Source: Sipunculus nudus (Eukaryota > Annelida > Sipuncula > Golfingiida > Sipunculidae). From it: DNA of 64,000 nt. The stretch covers positions 42,239,695-42,303,694 of the forward strand of contig CM049316.1 in NCBI GenBank assembly GCA_026874595.1. The letters are read 5' to 3'. A program made the translations under genes and the position numbers. This document shows positions 12,201 to 23,500 of the stretch, piece after piece (the stretch's first letter is position 1; the number at the start of each line of letters is the position of its first letter). The notes beneath the pieces were generated by a model that made no database searches, was not told the DNA's origin, and was given only the letters and a program-made list of their open reading frames with translations.

Positions 12201-14026
12201 AATTTTAACGCTATTTCCACTCCAATATACAAAAACTTTCCTTGAAAAAGTAATTCAAATGTAATCCAGAAGATGCCATGTTGTGTTAATGTAGCATTTT
12301 TAAAGAAATTAATTTTCTTTTAAATGATTTCAACAGATATAATTGAATCAATTAGTATGCTTAAATTTTTAAAATATGAAGAACATTATGGATAAATAAA
12401 GACACAATTAAAAATTGTGAAATCTAAATGTAGTATTATTTTTAGATATTTATTGTTTTGCAGATTTAAAAGATATATTTTTGTGGTAAAAAATAAATAA
12501 ACATTTGTATGCATGATGTGGTGTTATCTGACAAGATTGAGATTTATGATTACGCAACTGAGAATTATGAATCAACTTTTATATTCAGATATATCTGTTA
12601 TATTGGAAATCTATAGAAATATAAACTTAAATTAAAAAAAAAATGATGTGATAAAAAAAATGAGGATTTAATACAAACATGTGTTCATTATTTTTCCTGC
12701 CTCAGCAGAATTTGAGATCAGGCTTTGTTTGCCCTGTTTTATGTTGTTAATTAGTTATATTTCAACTGTATACATTTCATAAAAAAATACATTTATATTT
12801 AATAATATATATTATACAAAAAAATATATACAATTAAACAAATTTGTAAACTACTGAAATGTCAACAGTAAATCAAAAAGTCAACTAATGATCATGGTAA
12901 TAGTACAGATCATTTGTTCACAAACTGCTCACATGCTTCAGTTTCAACATTAGGAAACACATGGTCAGGTCACAAAATATTATTTGCAACAATTTCTTGT
13001 TCATCAATACAAACCAATCATATAAACCAACCATGGCCTTTATTACCTCTTCCTCTTACACTTGATCTCCATTTGATATTATTTTAGGTTTTTACCTTCA
13101 AGGTCAACTTCAGCTGAGCACAGTGACCCATGGGTCCCTTTTTTTTTTGCTTAACTGCTGCTCAGGGAACTGATGGTCATGTCAAGTGACCAAATATAAC
13201 ATGATTGTGCAGTGAAATCTCCTATATTTTTTACTGAAAACTCCTATAGTTTTGTCTCAAGTTCTTGTATAAAATTCCAATATTTCTTTAGGAGCCTGGT
13301 AGAAGCCCTGGAATGTCAGCCTTCCCCCAACGAGATACCATGCGTATAATAGCAGTGGTTTACCCACTGGGATTCTGATCCAGGGGTCACAAGAGAAATT
13401 AATTTTGTCTAATATTTTACCTCTAAGCAGGCTTCTTCACATTTACAGTGTCTATTAGTGGTAGGAATTTATTGTTAAATCATATTCTGTGATTTAAAGA
13501 TAAAAAAACAACTGGTAATTTATTATAATCAATTATTCTGTGTACTATCTTCATTACCAGGTTATACACTGGTTAAAATTACACTTAAAATATTGACCGT
13601 AAATTTAGTCTAACTTGTACATCAGCTCTGAAAGGTAAAGGTTATGGCCGGATTGTTGACACTTATTTGTTGCACAAGGGTAAGTTTCAATGCTGATCGT
13701 GTTTTGTGCCCCGTCTTTCTCATATCTCTTACAAAATAAGAATATTTTATCGGGATAATATTTCTTTGGATGTGCATACATAATCATTTGTGATTGAAAA
13801 TGCAAATATACAGTAAATATATTTGATTATGAAAGTTAATATCAGTCATGGACATAATCAGTTTAATGGTACACCACTAGTGTCTATTACAAAAGGTTTT
13901 TACGGTAAGTTTTATTTTTATACGCTTGCGATTACAGAATACGCTGGTAACATTGGAGAAGCAAACGATGCTGAGAGCAGAGAGGTAGAACAGTCTCATA
14001 TTCTACAGCTGGTGGACCGGTTTTAG
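235..14026 (+). CDS. CTNNBL1: Beta-catenin-like protein 1, C-terminal 313 residues (gene partial at 5' end)
   Basis: Nine coding exons, all with AG/GT borders and compatible phases: 235-307, 1911-1969, 4928-5076, 5639-5820, 7878-7975, 9778-9858, 10308-10445, 11055-11127, 13938-14026 (stop TAG at 14024). Together they give 942 nt, or 313 residues plus stop, matching the C-terminal ~55% of the ~563-residue animal protein. Recognisable family segments are FDANKLYCSE, DGIDVLLQQL, LKGEGLQLMNLMLR, NCQKFVDILGLR, RLLNKFTEND, VDRLMELHFKYL, FYLRRLEAGL, RVLQILNMRGGS and a terminal LQLVDRF. The family is an alpha-helical armadillo-like repeat protein of the nucleus, associated with the CDC5L-PRPF19 spliceosome complex and binding nuclear localisation signals. 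The N-terminal acidic/NLS region and first repeats must lie upstream of the window. It converges on UQCRFS1 (opposite strand). Identity is near certain by recognition; the acceptor of the third exon is duplicated (see findings). Confidence 0.95.
308..1910. other. CTNNBL1 intron; unidentified higher-GC block
   Basis: No exon recognised. A short GT-rich run lies at about 777-795. A block at about 880-1420 is richer in G+C and CpG than the rest of the intron, with an AATAAA at 863 and a TATA-like 'catataagg' near 1405. This could be a solo LTR or an old insertion, but I could not find paired ends or a second copy, so it is left unassigned. Confidence 0.4.
2017..2620. repeat. Diverged tandem repeat block after a long C tract
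   Basis: A run of about 16 C residues (2017-2032) is followed by several diverged units of roughly 190 bp. Each carries a version of 'aaggtcaccggtttt' and 'aaatttgaggacaaaatgtg' (near 2110-2180, 2210-2300, 2370-2450 and 2505-2590). The organisation resembles the core tandem units of bivalve pearl-like elements, but I could not define hairpin ends. Confidence 0.5.
2888..4100 (+). mobile_element. Fragment of AGCTCAGCTGA-type HINE, split by a hAT MITE
   Basis: The 5' hairpin end 'tagctcagctgac' occurs at 2890, followed by 'tgggccattgtctgtcaccc'. The related core sequence 'gcacaaattataaccgtta' resumes at about 4025, directly after the MITE at 2979-4010. It is the same family as the full copy at 15143-18532. 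The 3' end of this copy was not located. Confidence 0.6.
2979..4010. mobile_element. Non-autonomous hAT-type MITE, 1,032 bp, 5-bp target duplication
   Basis: The left terminus CAGGGCTGGCCCTG (2979) and the right terminus CAGGGCAAGCCCTG (ends 4010) form inverted repeats, imperfect at the centre. The flanks are CATCT (2974-2978) and CATCT (4011-4015), a 5-bp target-site duplication abutting both ends. The interior is AT-rich with repeated TGGCTAA motifs near both ends and no ORF. CAGGG-type ends are typical of the hAT superfamily. It is inserted within an older HINE-like repeat, in a CTNNBL1 intron. Confidence 0.75.
4312..4800. repeat. Possible degenerate inverted-repeat element
   Basis: The sequence 'tagaacccggcgc' near 4315 is an imperfect inverted match to 'gcaacgctgggctcta' near 4781-4796. 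The interior is without ORF and has repeated 'ggctt/gactt' motifs. The evidence is weak, and target duplications were not found. Confidence 0.3.
4847..4942 (+). repeat. 53-bp tandem duplication spanning a CTNNBL1 splice acceptor
   Basis: Copy 1 starts at 4847 and copy 2 at 4900; each reads 'agtaatg', 'attacctgtgct', an acag/tcag acceptor, then 'gtatacaagagacat'. The downstream acceptor (exon start 4928) is the one that continues into the coding exon. The upstream copy offers a second AG at 4873-4874, 53 bp earlier and out of frame. Confidence 0.85.
5358..5532. mobile_element. Short MITE, CAGTAAAAYCT ends (~175 bp)
   Basis: 'tacagtaaaatcttga' at 5356 is the inverted counterpart of 'gaggttttactg' ending at 5532. 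The interior has paired 'gaccac' and 'gtggtc' motifs. TA precedes the left end, but the right TA is lost. It appears related to the CAGTGGAACC-ended elements at 5870 and 8003. Confidence 0.6.
5870..7081. mobile_element. 1.2 kb MITE with CAGTGGAACCCC ends and TA duplication
   Basis: The left end CAGTGGAACCCC (5870) is matched by GGGGTTCCACTG at the right end (7081), with TA on each outer side (5868-5869 and 7082-7083). Many 'gtggtcgtaatt' / 'aattacgacca' motifs lie inside both ends. The interior has no transposase ORF. TA duplication and CAGT ends fit the Tc1/mariner-pogo group (inference). It sits in a CTNNBL1 intron about 50 bp downstream of the exon ending at 5820. Confidence 0.8.
8003..8185. 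mobile_element. Short MITE (183 bp) with CAGTGGAACCTGTTT ends
   Basis: 'tacagtggaacctgttt' at 8001 pairs with 'aaacaggtttcactt' ending near 8185. TA flanks both sides (8001-8002 and 8186-8187). It begins 28 bp after the exon ending at 7975. Confidence 0.7.
8381..9571 (+). mobile_element. Pearl-like / Helentron-associated element (HINE), copy A
   Basis: The 5' hairpin is ATGCCCCCGCCAC (from 8383) pairing with GTGGCCGGGGCAT (8399-8411). Six tandem core units of ~180 bp follow, each with 'cggactttttttcgcaatg', 'gttgacctacttttga' and 'atttcatgaaaaata' (unit starts near 8463, 8645, 8823, 9004, 9184, 9364). The 3' end has the subterminal inverted repeat GGCGGGGGCAT (9537-9547), hairpin GTGTCG-ttc-CGACAC (9550-9564) and CTAGT (9567-9571). 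This layout matches the bivalve pearl elements and Helentron-associated non-autonomous elements. Open frames inside it are chance products of the repeat. Confidence 0.8.
11424..11699. mobile_element. ~275-bp MITE with GGTTCTCAGGCA inverted ends, copy 1
   Basis: 'aaaaggtaaggttctcaggc' (from 11424) is inverted at 'tgcctgagaaccaaactttt' (to 11700). The whole unit, including internal 'tttcctttgttat' and 'tctgttattatcatgctttt', matches a second copy at 51361-51633. It directly abuts the HINE-like element starting at 11702. Confidence 0.75.
11702..13140 (+). mobile_element. HINE-like element, AGCTCAGCTGA family (short hairpin copy)
   Basis: It starts 'tagctcagctgagctatag' (the 5' hairpin loop is deleted relative to other copies), then 'gtccgtccttccgtccg', then core sequence shared with 34970-35310. 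It ends with CAGCTGAGC (13111) and the hairpin TGACCC-at-GGGTC before CCTT (13124-13140). A C tract lies at about 12128-12140. It contains no gene and occupies a CTNNBL1 intron. Confidence 0.65.
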
Positions 14027-14380
14027 ACAGCTATTCCTCTTGACTGTAAACATTCTGGATTAGCCAAAATGATGAGCCTGGAACATCTGGATTAAGAGAA
14101 CTGTGTTCAAAGCATCTGGGACACATGTACTGAATGTCTGGATATATGAGCATCCTGTGTACTCTTAAAAAAGTCTGGATTTCATGAGGAAAATTTACTC
14201 AGAAGACAGGACTGTTATGCACCAGAACATCTTGATTTATGAGCAGTCTGTGTACTCTGAAAAGTCTGGATTTCATGAGGGAGGAGTCCATAAAAGGAAA
14301 GTAAGCAACTTAAACATCTGGTTTAATGAACAAATTGTGAGCTCTGATAGTCTGGATTCATGAGAAATAAAGTGGGTCTA
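14027..14380 (+). repeat. Probable CTNNBL1 3' UTR with degenerate repeats
   Basis: After the stop codon, variants of 'tctggatttatgagca', 'tgtgtactctgaaaa' and 'gtctggatttcatgagg' recur about four times between 14080 and 14370 (roughly 80-bp spacing). An AATAAA lies at 14366-14371 and could be the polyadenylation signal. The true transcript end is not determined by sequence alone. Confidence 0.45.
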
Positions 14381-15142
14381 TCAGTAACAGCAAAAACATG
14401 GAAAATGGAGAAAAGTCTCTATTATTGATAGACCTGTAAGCAGTGTATGAACTTAAAGAGCAAGCTTGTGACATTAAGGGAGTCTTGAGGACTATACTTA
14501 ACTTATGAGGGTTCATGACATCTGGTTGGCATCATGGGTACTTAACGTTTGGGTACAGAGTAGTGGTAGTACTAAAGAGGAGGCATCCTACTATAATCTG
14601 AGGATTTGGGTGTGGTCAAAAAAAGTGTTATTCTGCTTTTAACTATGCTGATACACCTAGACGCGGTCCTCAAGAGTGCTTTCCTGTCAAATCCCTGCAC
14701 CCTTATCATAACCTGACAGGTTTAATTCTCCAAATTTTTCTAAATTGCTCAAGGGGGCTGCCATTTTGCATACACACTAAAACTCAAATGTCAGGGGTCA
14801 CATGTCAAAATTATTGGTATAACACTAGTTATTTTAATACAGCATATAAAAAGAGGGAGAACAGCAAAAGATAGGAACGTACACATCTGAAAAAAAGTAA
14901 GCTGTTTTATTAAAGGGACCAAGCATAAAGATTGAACAGAAATTTGTTGATAAAACCTTACAGCATTGTGTTAGAGTATCAATGTTAATGAGCTTGATCT
15001 GATATAAACCTTGCTTGCAGAAAGAAATGCAGTATTTATGTATGTAATTTTCTGTAATCCATTCACATGCATGGTGGAATTCTTTGGGAAAGCAGCCTGT
15101 AAATTACTTGCTTTTGTAGCTCTTGTGGTGTTTAATTTTTTT

Positions 15143-18100
15143 TAGCTCAGCTGACTGAAAGTCATCTGAGCTATAGCGATCACTCTTTGTCCGTTGTCCG
15201 TCTGTCTGTCTGTCCGTCCGTTAACCAGGCACAAATCGTAACCGCTGGACCTAGAACCTTGTAACTTGGGATTCTGAGAGGTCCATAAAAAATCTCCTTG
15301 GAAACCAGAAATTAGGTCTCTGTTACCCATATCCTTCGAGCTATGTGGCCCCAAAGTACCCCCCAGAAAAGTCAAAAATTTCATACAAAAACTTCAATAT
15401 CTCATTAACTACTTGACTGATGGTCATGATTTTTGGCATACATATTGATCATGAGATGTTACATCACTTCCTGCAGACTGGTGGCGCCACCTGTATTTTT
15501 CGTTTTTTTACGAATTTTTTTCTCTATTTTTGAGACCTTTAAAAATGTGAACATCTGTTAACAAGGCACAAATCATAAAGACTGGACTTAGAATCTTAAT
15601 TCTTGACACACTGAGAGGTCCATGAAAAATCTCCTTGGAAACCAGAAATTAGGTCTTTGTTACCCATATCCTTTGAGCTATGGGGCCCCAAAGTACCCCC
15701 CAGAATAGTAAAAAATTTCATACAAAAACTTCAATAACTCAATAACTACATCACTGATGGTCTTCATTTTTGGCATACATATTGATCATGAGATGTTCGA
15801 TCAGTTCCTGCAGACTGGTGGCGCCATCTGTACTGTTTGATTTTTTACGATTTTTTCCTCTATTTTTGAGACCTTTGAGGATGCTGTCATCTGTTAGCGT
15901 GGCACAAATCGTAACGACTGGACCTAGAATCTTCATTTTCGACACACTGAGAGACCTATGAAAAGTCTCCATGGAAACCAGAAATTAGGTCTCTGTTACC
16001 CATATCCTTCGAGCTATGGGGCCCAAAATTACCCCCCAGAATAGTCAAAAATTTCATACAAAAACTTCAATATCTCATTAACTACATCACTGATGGTCAT
16101 GATTTTCGACATACATATTGATCATGAGATGTTTCATCAGTTTGTGCAGATTGGTGGGGCCACCTGTATTTTTCAATGTTCACGAATTGTTTTCTCCATT
16201 TTTGAGACCTTTAAGGATGTAGTTATCTGTCAACAGGGTACAAATCTTAACGACTGGACCTAGAATCTTTGTTCTTGACACACAGGGAGACCCATGATAA
16301 GTCTCCATGGAAACCTGAAATTTGGTCTCTGTTACCCATATCCTTTGAGCTATGGCACTCCAAAGTACAGCTCAGAATAATGGAAAATTTGATACAAAAG
16401 CTAAAGTATCTGAACAACTAATGCAGAGATAACCATAATTGTTTGCATGGATATTGATCATGGAGTGTTTAATAAGTTTCAGCAGACTGGTGGCACCACC
16501 TGTATTTGTTCGGTTTTTTTTTACGAAATTTTTCTGTATTTTTGAGACCTTTAAAGATATGAACATCTGTTAACAGGGCACAAATCATAAAAACTGGACC
16601 AAGAATCTTCATTCTTGACACACAGGGAGACCCATGAAAAGTCTCCATGGAAACTTGAAATTAGGTCTCTGTTACCCATATTCTTTAAGCTGTATGGGTC
16701 CAAAATACCCCCCCCCCCCCAGAATAATGGAAAATTTGATACAAAAACTGCAGTATTTCAATAACTACAACACTGATGGTCATGATTTTCGGCATACATA
16801 TTGATCATGAGCTGTTCCATCAGTTTCTGCAGACTGGGTGTGCCACCTCTATTTTTTTTCAAATTTTTACGAATTTTTTTCTTTTTTTTGAGACTTTTGA
16901 AGATGTGGTTATCTGTCAACAGGGTACAAATCGCAACAACTGGACCTAGAATCTTCATTCTTGTCATGCAAGGAGGCCCATGAAAGGTGCCTGTGGAAAC
17001 TTGAAATTAGGTCTCTGTTACCCATATCCTTCAAGCTATAGGACTCCGAAGTATCCCTCAGAATAATGGACAATTTGATACAAAAACTGAAGTATCTGAA
17101 CAACTAATGCAGAGATCACCATGATTTTTTGCATGGATATTGACCATTAAGTGTTTTTATTAGTTTCTGCAGACTGGTGGAGCCACCTGTATTTGTATCC
17201 GCCAAAACGAAGTTTTGCGGATAATATGTTTTTGACCGAGTTCCTCTGCCGCGGCGGCGTTCGTTTCCAGAGAGCTCCTCGGAGACTAATGGACCGATTT
17301 TTCCCAAACTTACACCTATTATGGGGTCACATGTTAACTGGTGCCTAACCAATTTGCATTGACCTCTGACCTTTCCTCTCTATCCAGTGTCCATTTGTGG
17401 GTCTGTTTCCACTCATAAACCCTCATATCTCGGGAACCGTTTGATCGATCAGGAAATAAAATTGATACAAATGTAGCCCTTGGATTGCTTTATAACATAC
17501 ACAAAAAATGGTGGCGCCACCTGTAACCATGTTTGCACAGTGTCCATCTGTTCATCTGCCTTGGGTTAAAATCACTCATATCTCTGCAGTGAATTGACTA
17601 ATTCACCTGAAATTCGTCATGTGTATACATCCAGGATAGCTTTCTTGATTTTATGACAGGTGGCGCCACCTACATTCACGTTCACGCTGATGACATCCAA
17701 GCTTATATCTCAGGAACCGTTTGACTGATCAGGAAATAAAATTTATACAAATGTAGCCCTTTGATAGCTCTGTAACATACACAAAAAATGGTGGCGCCAC
17801 CTGTAACAATGTTTGCACAGCGTCTGTCTGTTAGTCTGCCGTGGCCTAAAATTACTCATTTCTCTGTAGTGGTTCGACATAACTGCCTAAAATTTTGCAG
17901 GTTTATACATCGTGGACAGCTTTCTTGATTTTATGACAGGTGGCGCCACCTACATTCTAGTTAACGCTGGACACATCCAAGCTCATATCTCAGGAACCAT
18001 TTGACCGATTGGGCCAAAATTGTGCATGTGTTTAGATCTCACATAGGTCTTTATCATACACAAAACTGGAGGGGTTACCTGCAAAGATTTTTGCACAGTG

Positions 18101-18532
18101 TTTGTCTGTTTGTCTGCCATGGGCAAAAATTGCTCATATACATGTAGTGGTTTGACTTTTCTGCCTAAAATTTTGGACAGCTTTCTGGATTTGTGGTAGG
18201 TGGCACAACCTACATACACATTTAGGCTGCAGACATCCATGCTAATATGCAACATACCTCACTCTATTTCCCCTTGCCACTCAATCCATGCCTCACTATC
18301 CGATTTTGGCAGATACATGTAGTCACTTGTCGGTTACCTGTATTCTAGTTTTAAACGTTTACACATTTTTCTCTATTTTTGAGATATATAAATACAGACT
18401 AAATCTTGGCCTGTTGGTTAATCTGTTTGATGCTTCAGTTGAATGGGTATATACTACCATTCTGATGATAAAATTTCCTTTTGCAAATCTCTTCCCAGTC
18501 AGCTGAGCGTCATGACCCATGGGTCACTTGTT
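15143..18532 (+). mobile_element. Full-length HINE-like element, AGCTCAGCTGA family (3.4 kb)
   Basis: The 5' hairpin is AGCTCAGCTGACT (15144-15156) pairing with AGTCATCTGAGCT (15160-15172), followed by a tgtccgtctg microsatellite. Six tandem units of 334-344 bp follow, each starting near 'ggcacaaatcgtaac' (15230, 15567, 15900, 16238, 16578, 16922). A second tandem set of ~280-300 bp (17400-18250) contains 'tggtggcgccacctg'. The 3' end has subterminal AGTCAGCTGAGCG (18497-18509), the perfect palindrome TGACCCATGGGTCA (18513-18526) and CTTGTT. Part of the interior from 17196 is probably a nested element. Short ORFs on both strands are repeat shadows. Confidence 0.75.
17196..17400 (+). mobile_element. 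5' end of a nested hairpin element (ATCCGC family)
   Basis: TATCCGCCAAAAC (17196-17208) pairs with GTTTTGCGGATA around a 3-nt loop. It is followed by 'atatg' and 'cgcggcggcg', a sequence break from the surrounding 340-bp units. The terminal layout is the same as the other HINE-like elements here. The 3' end was not identified. Confidence 0.55.
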
Positions 18533-20205
18533 GCAGAGGCAGCTGGTTAAAGTATTGTTCAATTAGTTCCAGTGAAATATGTATATCTCAACTGCTGGAT
18601 TGCTCATTCACTTGAAATTCAGTTTAACAGTTCCTCTGAATGTAAAACGAGCACATATGCCATCTTTGATATTTTTATCCAAGATACTGGTATAGAAGCA
18701 GTGCTCACAAACAATTGTTTAATAATATATCCTTAAAACATACTGTTTCCTCATTTGTATATAAATAAATTTTTATTTCACAGCATTGCTTTGTTGTTCT
18801 TTATTCTTTCAGTGAATCCCAGATAGCTGAGAGAAAGCTTGTTTCTGGTTTCAATGTGGTTGTGCATCACAACATCAAAGTAGACCCATCCATATTTGTT
18901 CACTTTCTCATGGATTCATTTTGCAACAGGTCATATCAGCTACAGGCCAGATCAGCCACAGACACTCAAGATGACAGCTTATTTCTGTGTTGATACCCCT
19001 TGATTCAGACAGACACCTTATAGCAGACCCTTGATTATCTGTAACCAATTTATCTGGAAAATTATTCATATAACCACTTTTTAGCATGATTCATGATATA
19101 AGTCTATGTTTCAAAATTTACAAACTGTAATTGAAGCTTTTATTCAAGTATAATAACAAAAACTAAAACTCCCCATTTGTTGAAATTATAGAATATATAA
19201 ATATTAAGGACCATTGATGGATTTTTGCAGCCTGCTTTATCATGAATTTGAATGAGGCAACTGGACCAATCAAGTTAATCACATAAGCTCAGTGTACACA
19301 CACACAAAAAAAAAACAAATGTTAACAAATGTTGATATTTTTACATGAGCGGTCTTGCATTGCCAGACATCTGACCAATCATATTAAGGATTGTAAACCT
19401 GTCAAGTTTTCAGTGAATGTCATGTGTTCTTGTTGTCTCATCCCAAGATGCTTAATTCCAATTTGCTCTGCTGCTCTACATCATCATGGAATGACCCTTG
19501 TGAAAAGGCTGTGTATGGTTCCAAAAAGGAGACCCCTTTGGAATCATATAAGTGACTTTTAAGGCAGTGTCAACATAAAATAATTACCATTTTGTTGACT
19601 TTTGGTATTTAATGAAACTTCTGGTGATTCAGTGTTTGAAGAGTTTTGATTACTGAGATGTGCGATTATGATTTTGGGTCCCATCATGTGTGAGCTTGTT
19701 AAAAATTTATAGCAGACTGGGAGGTATGGGTGGCCTCATGGAACAAGGCCTCCTCGGTCTCCTGAAGTGAGAGAACTTGCTCATAGGAAGACTATGCAGT
19801 CAATCAGTAACAGAAGAAATTTCATTATGCAGCAAATAGGCCTAATTTCAGCTGCATTAATTTTCTATAAAATATCAGAATGGTTACAATTTTTGTTGTA
19901 ATTATTTCATAGGACACAGATCAAAATAATCTTCAAATTTGAAAGGTTAATTTGACCAGCTGGTAAATACTATATTATTTTTTTATTATATTACTTCCTG
20001 TCAGCGGAGTCAATAATGTTATAAATTCTTGTCAGTGCCATCAATACTTGTAGGAGTATTGTCAGGGCCAATCAATCTTGTCGGAGCTATGGATTATTGT
20101 AATGGTCACATTGCATGGATAAATAAATTCAACCAGCCACACTTCTGCGTCACCCAAACATCCAGTCATGCAAACTTGAGAAGAAACGAGCCTATTTTTT
20201 TAAAC
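18533..20205. other. Intergenic region, no gene seen
   Basis: AT-rich sequence between the HINE-like element and the UQCRFS1 3' end. A short CA/A-rich tract lies at 19296-19318. No coding exon, RNA gene or clear repeat was recognised. Confidence 0.5.
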
Positions 20206-20211
20206 TTTATT
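20206..20211 (-). terminator. Candidate UQCRFS1 polyadenylation signal (AATAAA)
   Basis: The minus-strand hexamer AATAAA lies about 385 bp downstream of the UQCRFS1 stop codon. It is a plausible 3' end but not unique in this AT-rich sequence. Confidence 0.35.
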
Positions 20212-20594
20212 CACAGTGAGGTCTTCTATATACAGGATGAACAACCTTGATTTACACAATAAATAGTTCAGTATTGGATTCTGATACAGGTGTCTGCGTC
20301 TTTGATAAATAACTTTGTGGCTCAAAACATCTGTATATTGGACTTTGGTCTATAATGCTTTATAATGAAATAATCACATAAAACCTGAAAACAACATCTG
20401 AAATGGGCCTGTTGTAAAACCAAGGTTGATGCTCCCACTAAAATGGTCACTTTTAAAAAGTTGTAATACAAGTGTCCAGGACTTGAGTTGGATGAAATGA
20501 CTTGTTGAATCACTGATGGTGTGTGTGTGTGGCCCTTTTGAGTGTGTTCATTGATGCAGCTTCATAAAATCTGGATTTCCTATTACTGCTGCTG

Positions 20595-23500
20595 TTAGCC
20601 AACGACCAGTGTTTCTTCATCCATAAATGAATACTCGGGTACCTCCAGGTTGAGTGGAGCGGGTCCCTTACGGATTCTGCCTGAGCCATCATAATGTGAG
20701 CCGTGGCACGGACAGTAGTAGCCACCATAATCACCAGCATCAGCAATTGGCACGCAACCTGTAATACAGTAGTCACACACCAATTAGAAATACAACACAT
20801 ATTGAATACCAGTATACTAACAAAAGTATAAATAGTGAATTTCAAAATGCATTAAAAAACTAAACAACATCAGGATAGGACTATGGGTTTTCATGACTTA
20901 TTTCACAGAGGATAAGTTCATTTTGACCTCCAGAACTGCAAACCAAGATAGCTGCACAGACCTTGGCCAATGTCTTCTCAATTATCAAATGAGAGCAGAG
21001 GCAGTATAAGCTACTTTCTGAACGAAATTATCAAACTGCTAATTACTTATCTGATGCAACATGTATGGGATTTTAGAGACAAAAGCCTTAACTTTTGTAT
21101 TTAAATACAATTTGAAACATTTATTCCACATGCTTCTTAATTTAGAATACCACAAGTACAAGAAGTTAATAATAAGAAAATTTAATATTTAAGAGAATAA
21201 ATACAGTTTTAATTTAATATGAGCAACTGCTGCATTTCCATTTTTGTGAAACCCTCCCCTCTTAATTATTTCTCTGAAATGTCAATATACCCTGTAAAAT
21301 TTTCAGTGTCTTTGATAACCTACCTAAATGTGTGCAAACTCCAATAACAACCAAAAATTCAGGTTTTTGTACTCTGTCATCATCGTGTTCTTGGTCACGT
21401 AGGGTTGCGGGGTCTACTGCACGCTCTTTCTCAATTTCCTCAGCTGATCTGTGACGCACAAATAGAGGTTTTCCTCGCCATTTGAAGGTAACACTTTTGC
21501 CCTCTGGTACATCAGCAAGCTTGATTTCAATCTTAGCGAGAGCCAACACGTCAGCGGAGGCGCTCATAGATGATACAAACTGTTGAACCATTGTTTTGGC
21601 AGCATAAGCTCCTCCAACGCCTCCAGCTGTGAAATATGATTAAAAATCAATAAGTACTCATCAAAATACAGTAAAACTAAATAAACACTCATCAAAATAC
21701 AGTAAAACTACATAAAAACCCATCAAAATATGGTAACACTAAATAATCACTCATCAAATACAGTAATACTAAATATACTGTTTTATAAACATTCATCAAA
21801 ATACAGCAAGACTTTAAACACTGATTAAAATACAGTAAAGCTCAATAAGCATTCATCAAAACACCTTCAAACCAAAACATTATTCATCAAATCACAGAAT
21901 CTGATGAATACTCCTAAAACACAGATAAACACTTGTCAAACCACAGCCGAGCCAACAGTTCCAGCTGTATAACAGTAAAACTGAATAAGTACTCATCATA
22001 ATCCATTAGAGACCCATTAGCTCCCAACTTTAAACAGTACAGGGGCTTGCGGCACAAACAGTCCTCCACCATGTGTTCAACTAGGAATATGTGGCATCAA
22101 TGTTACCCAAATATCCCGAAACCTTGTAACAAACCCTTTGATTTTCATAATACATGGAGAATACAAACTAAATTAAAAAAGAAAATATGTGAATGATTTT
22201 CTAGTTATCCAGAAAGGAGTGATGGGGGATTTAATTTGTAAACTACACATATTTGAAAATAGAAACCCTAAGGTGAGGTCAAACATTGACTCAAAAAATT
22301 ATGCATCCATAATAATGGGTAACAAAATGAAACAGTGAAATTGAAAGTAATGTTTCACCTATTAAACAAAATAGGTGGTTGTAATAGCTATGGCAAAGTA
22401 ATATGCCTGTTATGTTTTATGATAACAGCTCCTACTGTTGCTGGGATATTTGGTACCAGATTTTACATTAATTATGCAAACACCTGAATTTGTTACATGT
22501 TGTTTGGTAACATTCACATTTGCATGAAACAGAAAGCCATTTTGAAAATAAAACTATTCTAGTAACATAAATTTAATTTCAGTTGCTCTAAAATACAGCT
22601 CACAGTGACATGAAAGCCAAAATTTAATTATTTTCTAATTCCTGATTTAGCCAAAAAACCATTTCACCTCACAAAGAAAACCACTTAGGTGGTACCATGA
22701 GGCCAAAATCACATATATTAGAACATAATCAGATATGCCTGCTAGTATTACATTTTGTAATGATTGGTGGTGCCATGGTTTCTGAGATAAAATATTTTCC
22801 CAAATATATGCAAAGATGTAAAATTTCAAAATTTCTCAGTCAGCAAAACTCCTGTGTAAACATCATTTTAAAAATAATTTCATTCAATTAAGTATTCATA
22901 TATCCCACTTGCTTCAAGGAATCCTTTTATATGATTAGTGTTCTTACTGGCTGACTCGTAAAGGAAAGTGGAAATGACCATTTTAGTTTGCATACAGTCA
23001 TTAAGCAGACGTGGTGCCACCTGAAGTTTTTTATGACATGTAAGTCATGTTATACGTATATCTAAGTTTGGTAATGACTGACCAACCGTTATATGGGGTT
23101 ACAGATTTTGCACCATACATGCAAATGAGAAATCAAAAACTTTGGAAAATTCAAAAACAGCAATTTGAAAATAATTCCATTCAATAAAGTATTCATCTAA
23201 TTCCCCTAGCTAAAAGGAACATCATCTATAGATCATATAAATATTTCTATCAATATTGTGATAGAAATCAAACCTCAGCTCTGAATGCAGTCATATAAAA
23301 ACATATTCAGATTTTATCTTCAGACTCTACACAGACCCCGAAAAAGATCAAAACATACCTTCAGAACAAGTATATTAAATATGCATCTTCTACTTATTTA
23401 TCATCTCACATGATTGTATATGACCATAACATGAAGGGAGCCTCAACAATGAATTTTAAATCGATCATAACTGATATGCTGCAACACTGCTTAAATGTGC

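Noticed and set aside
15142-18255. Multiple short ORFs on both strands
   Set aside because: They recur in each 340-bp or 300-bp tandem unit of the HINE-like element; no protein family is recognisable.
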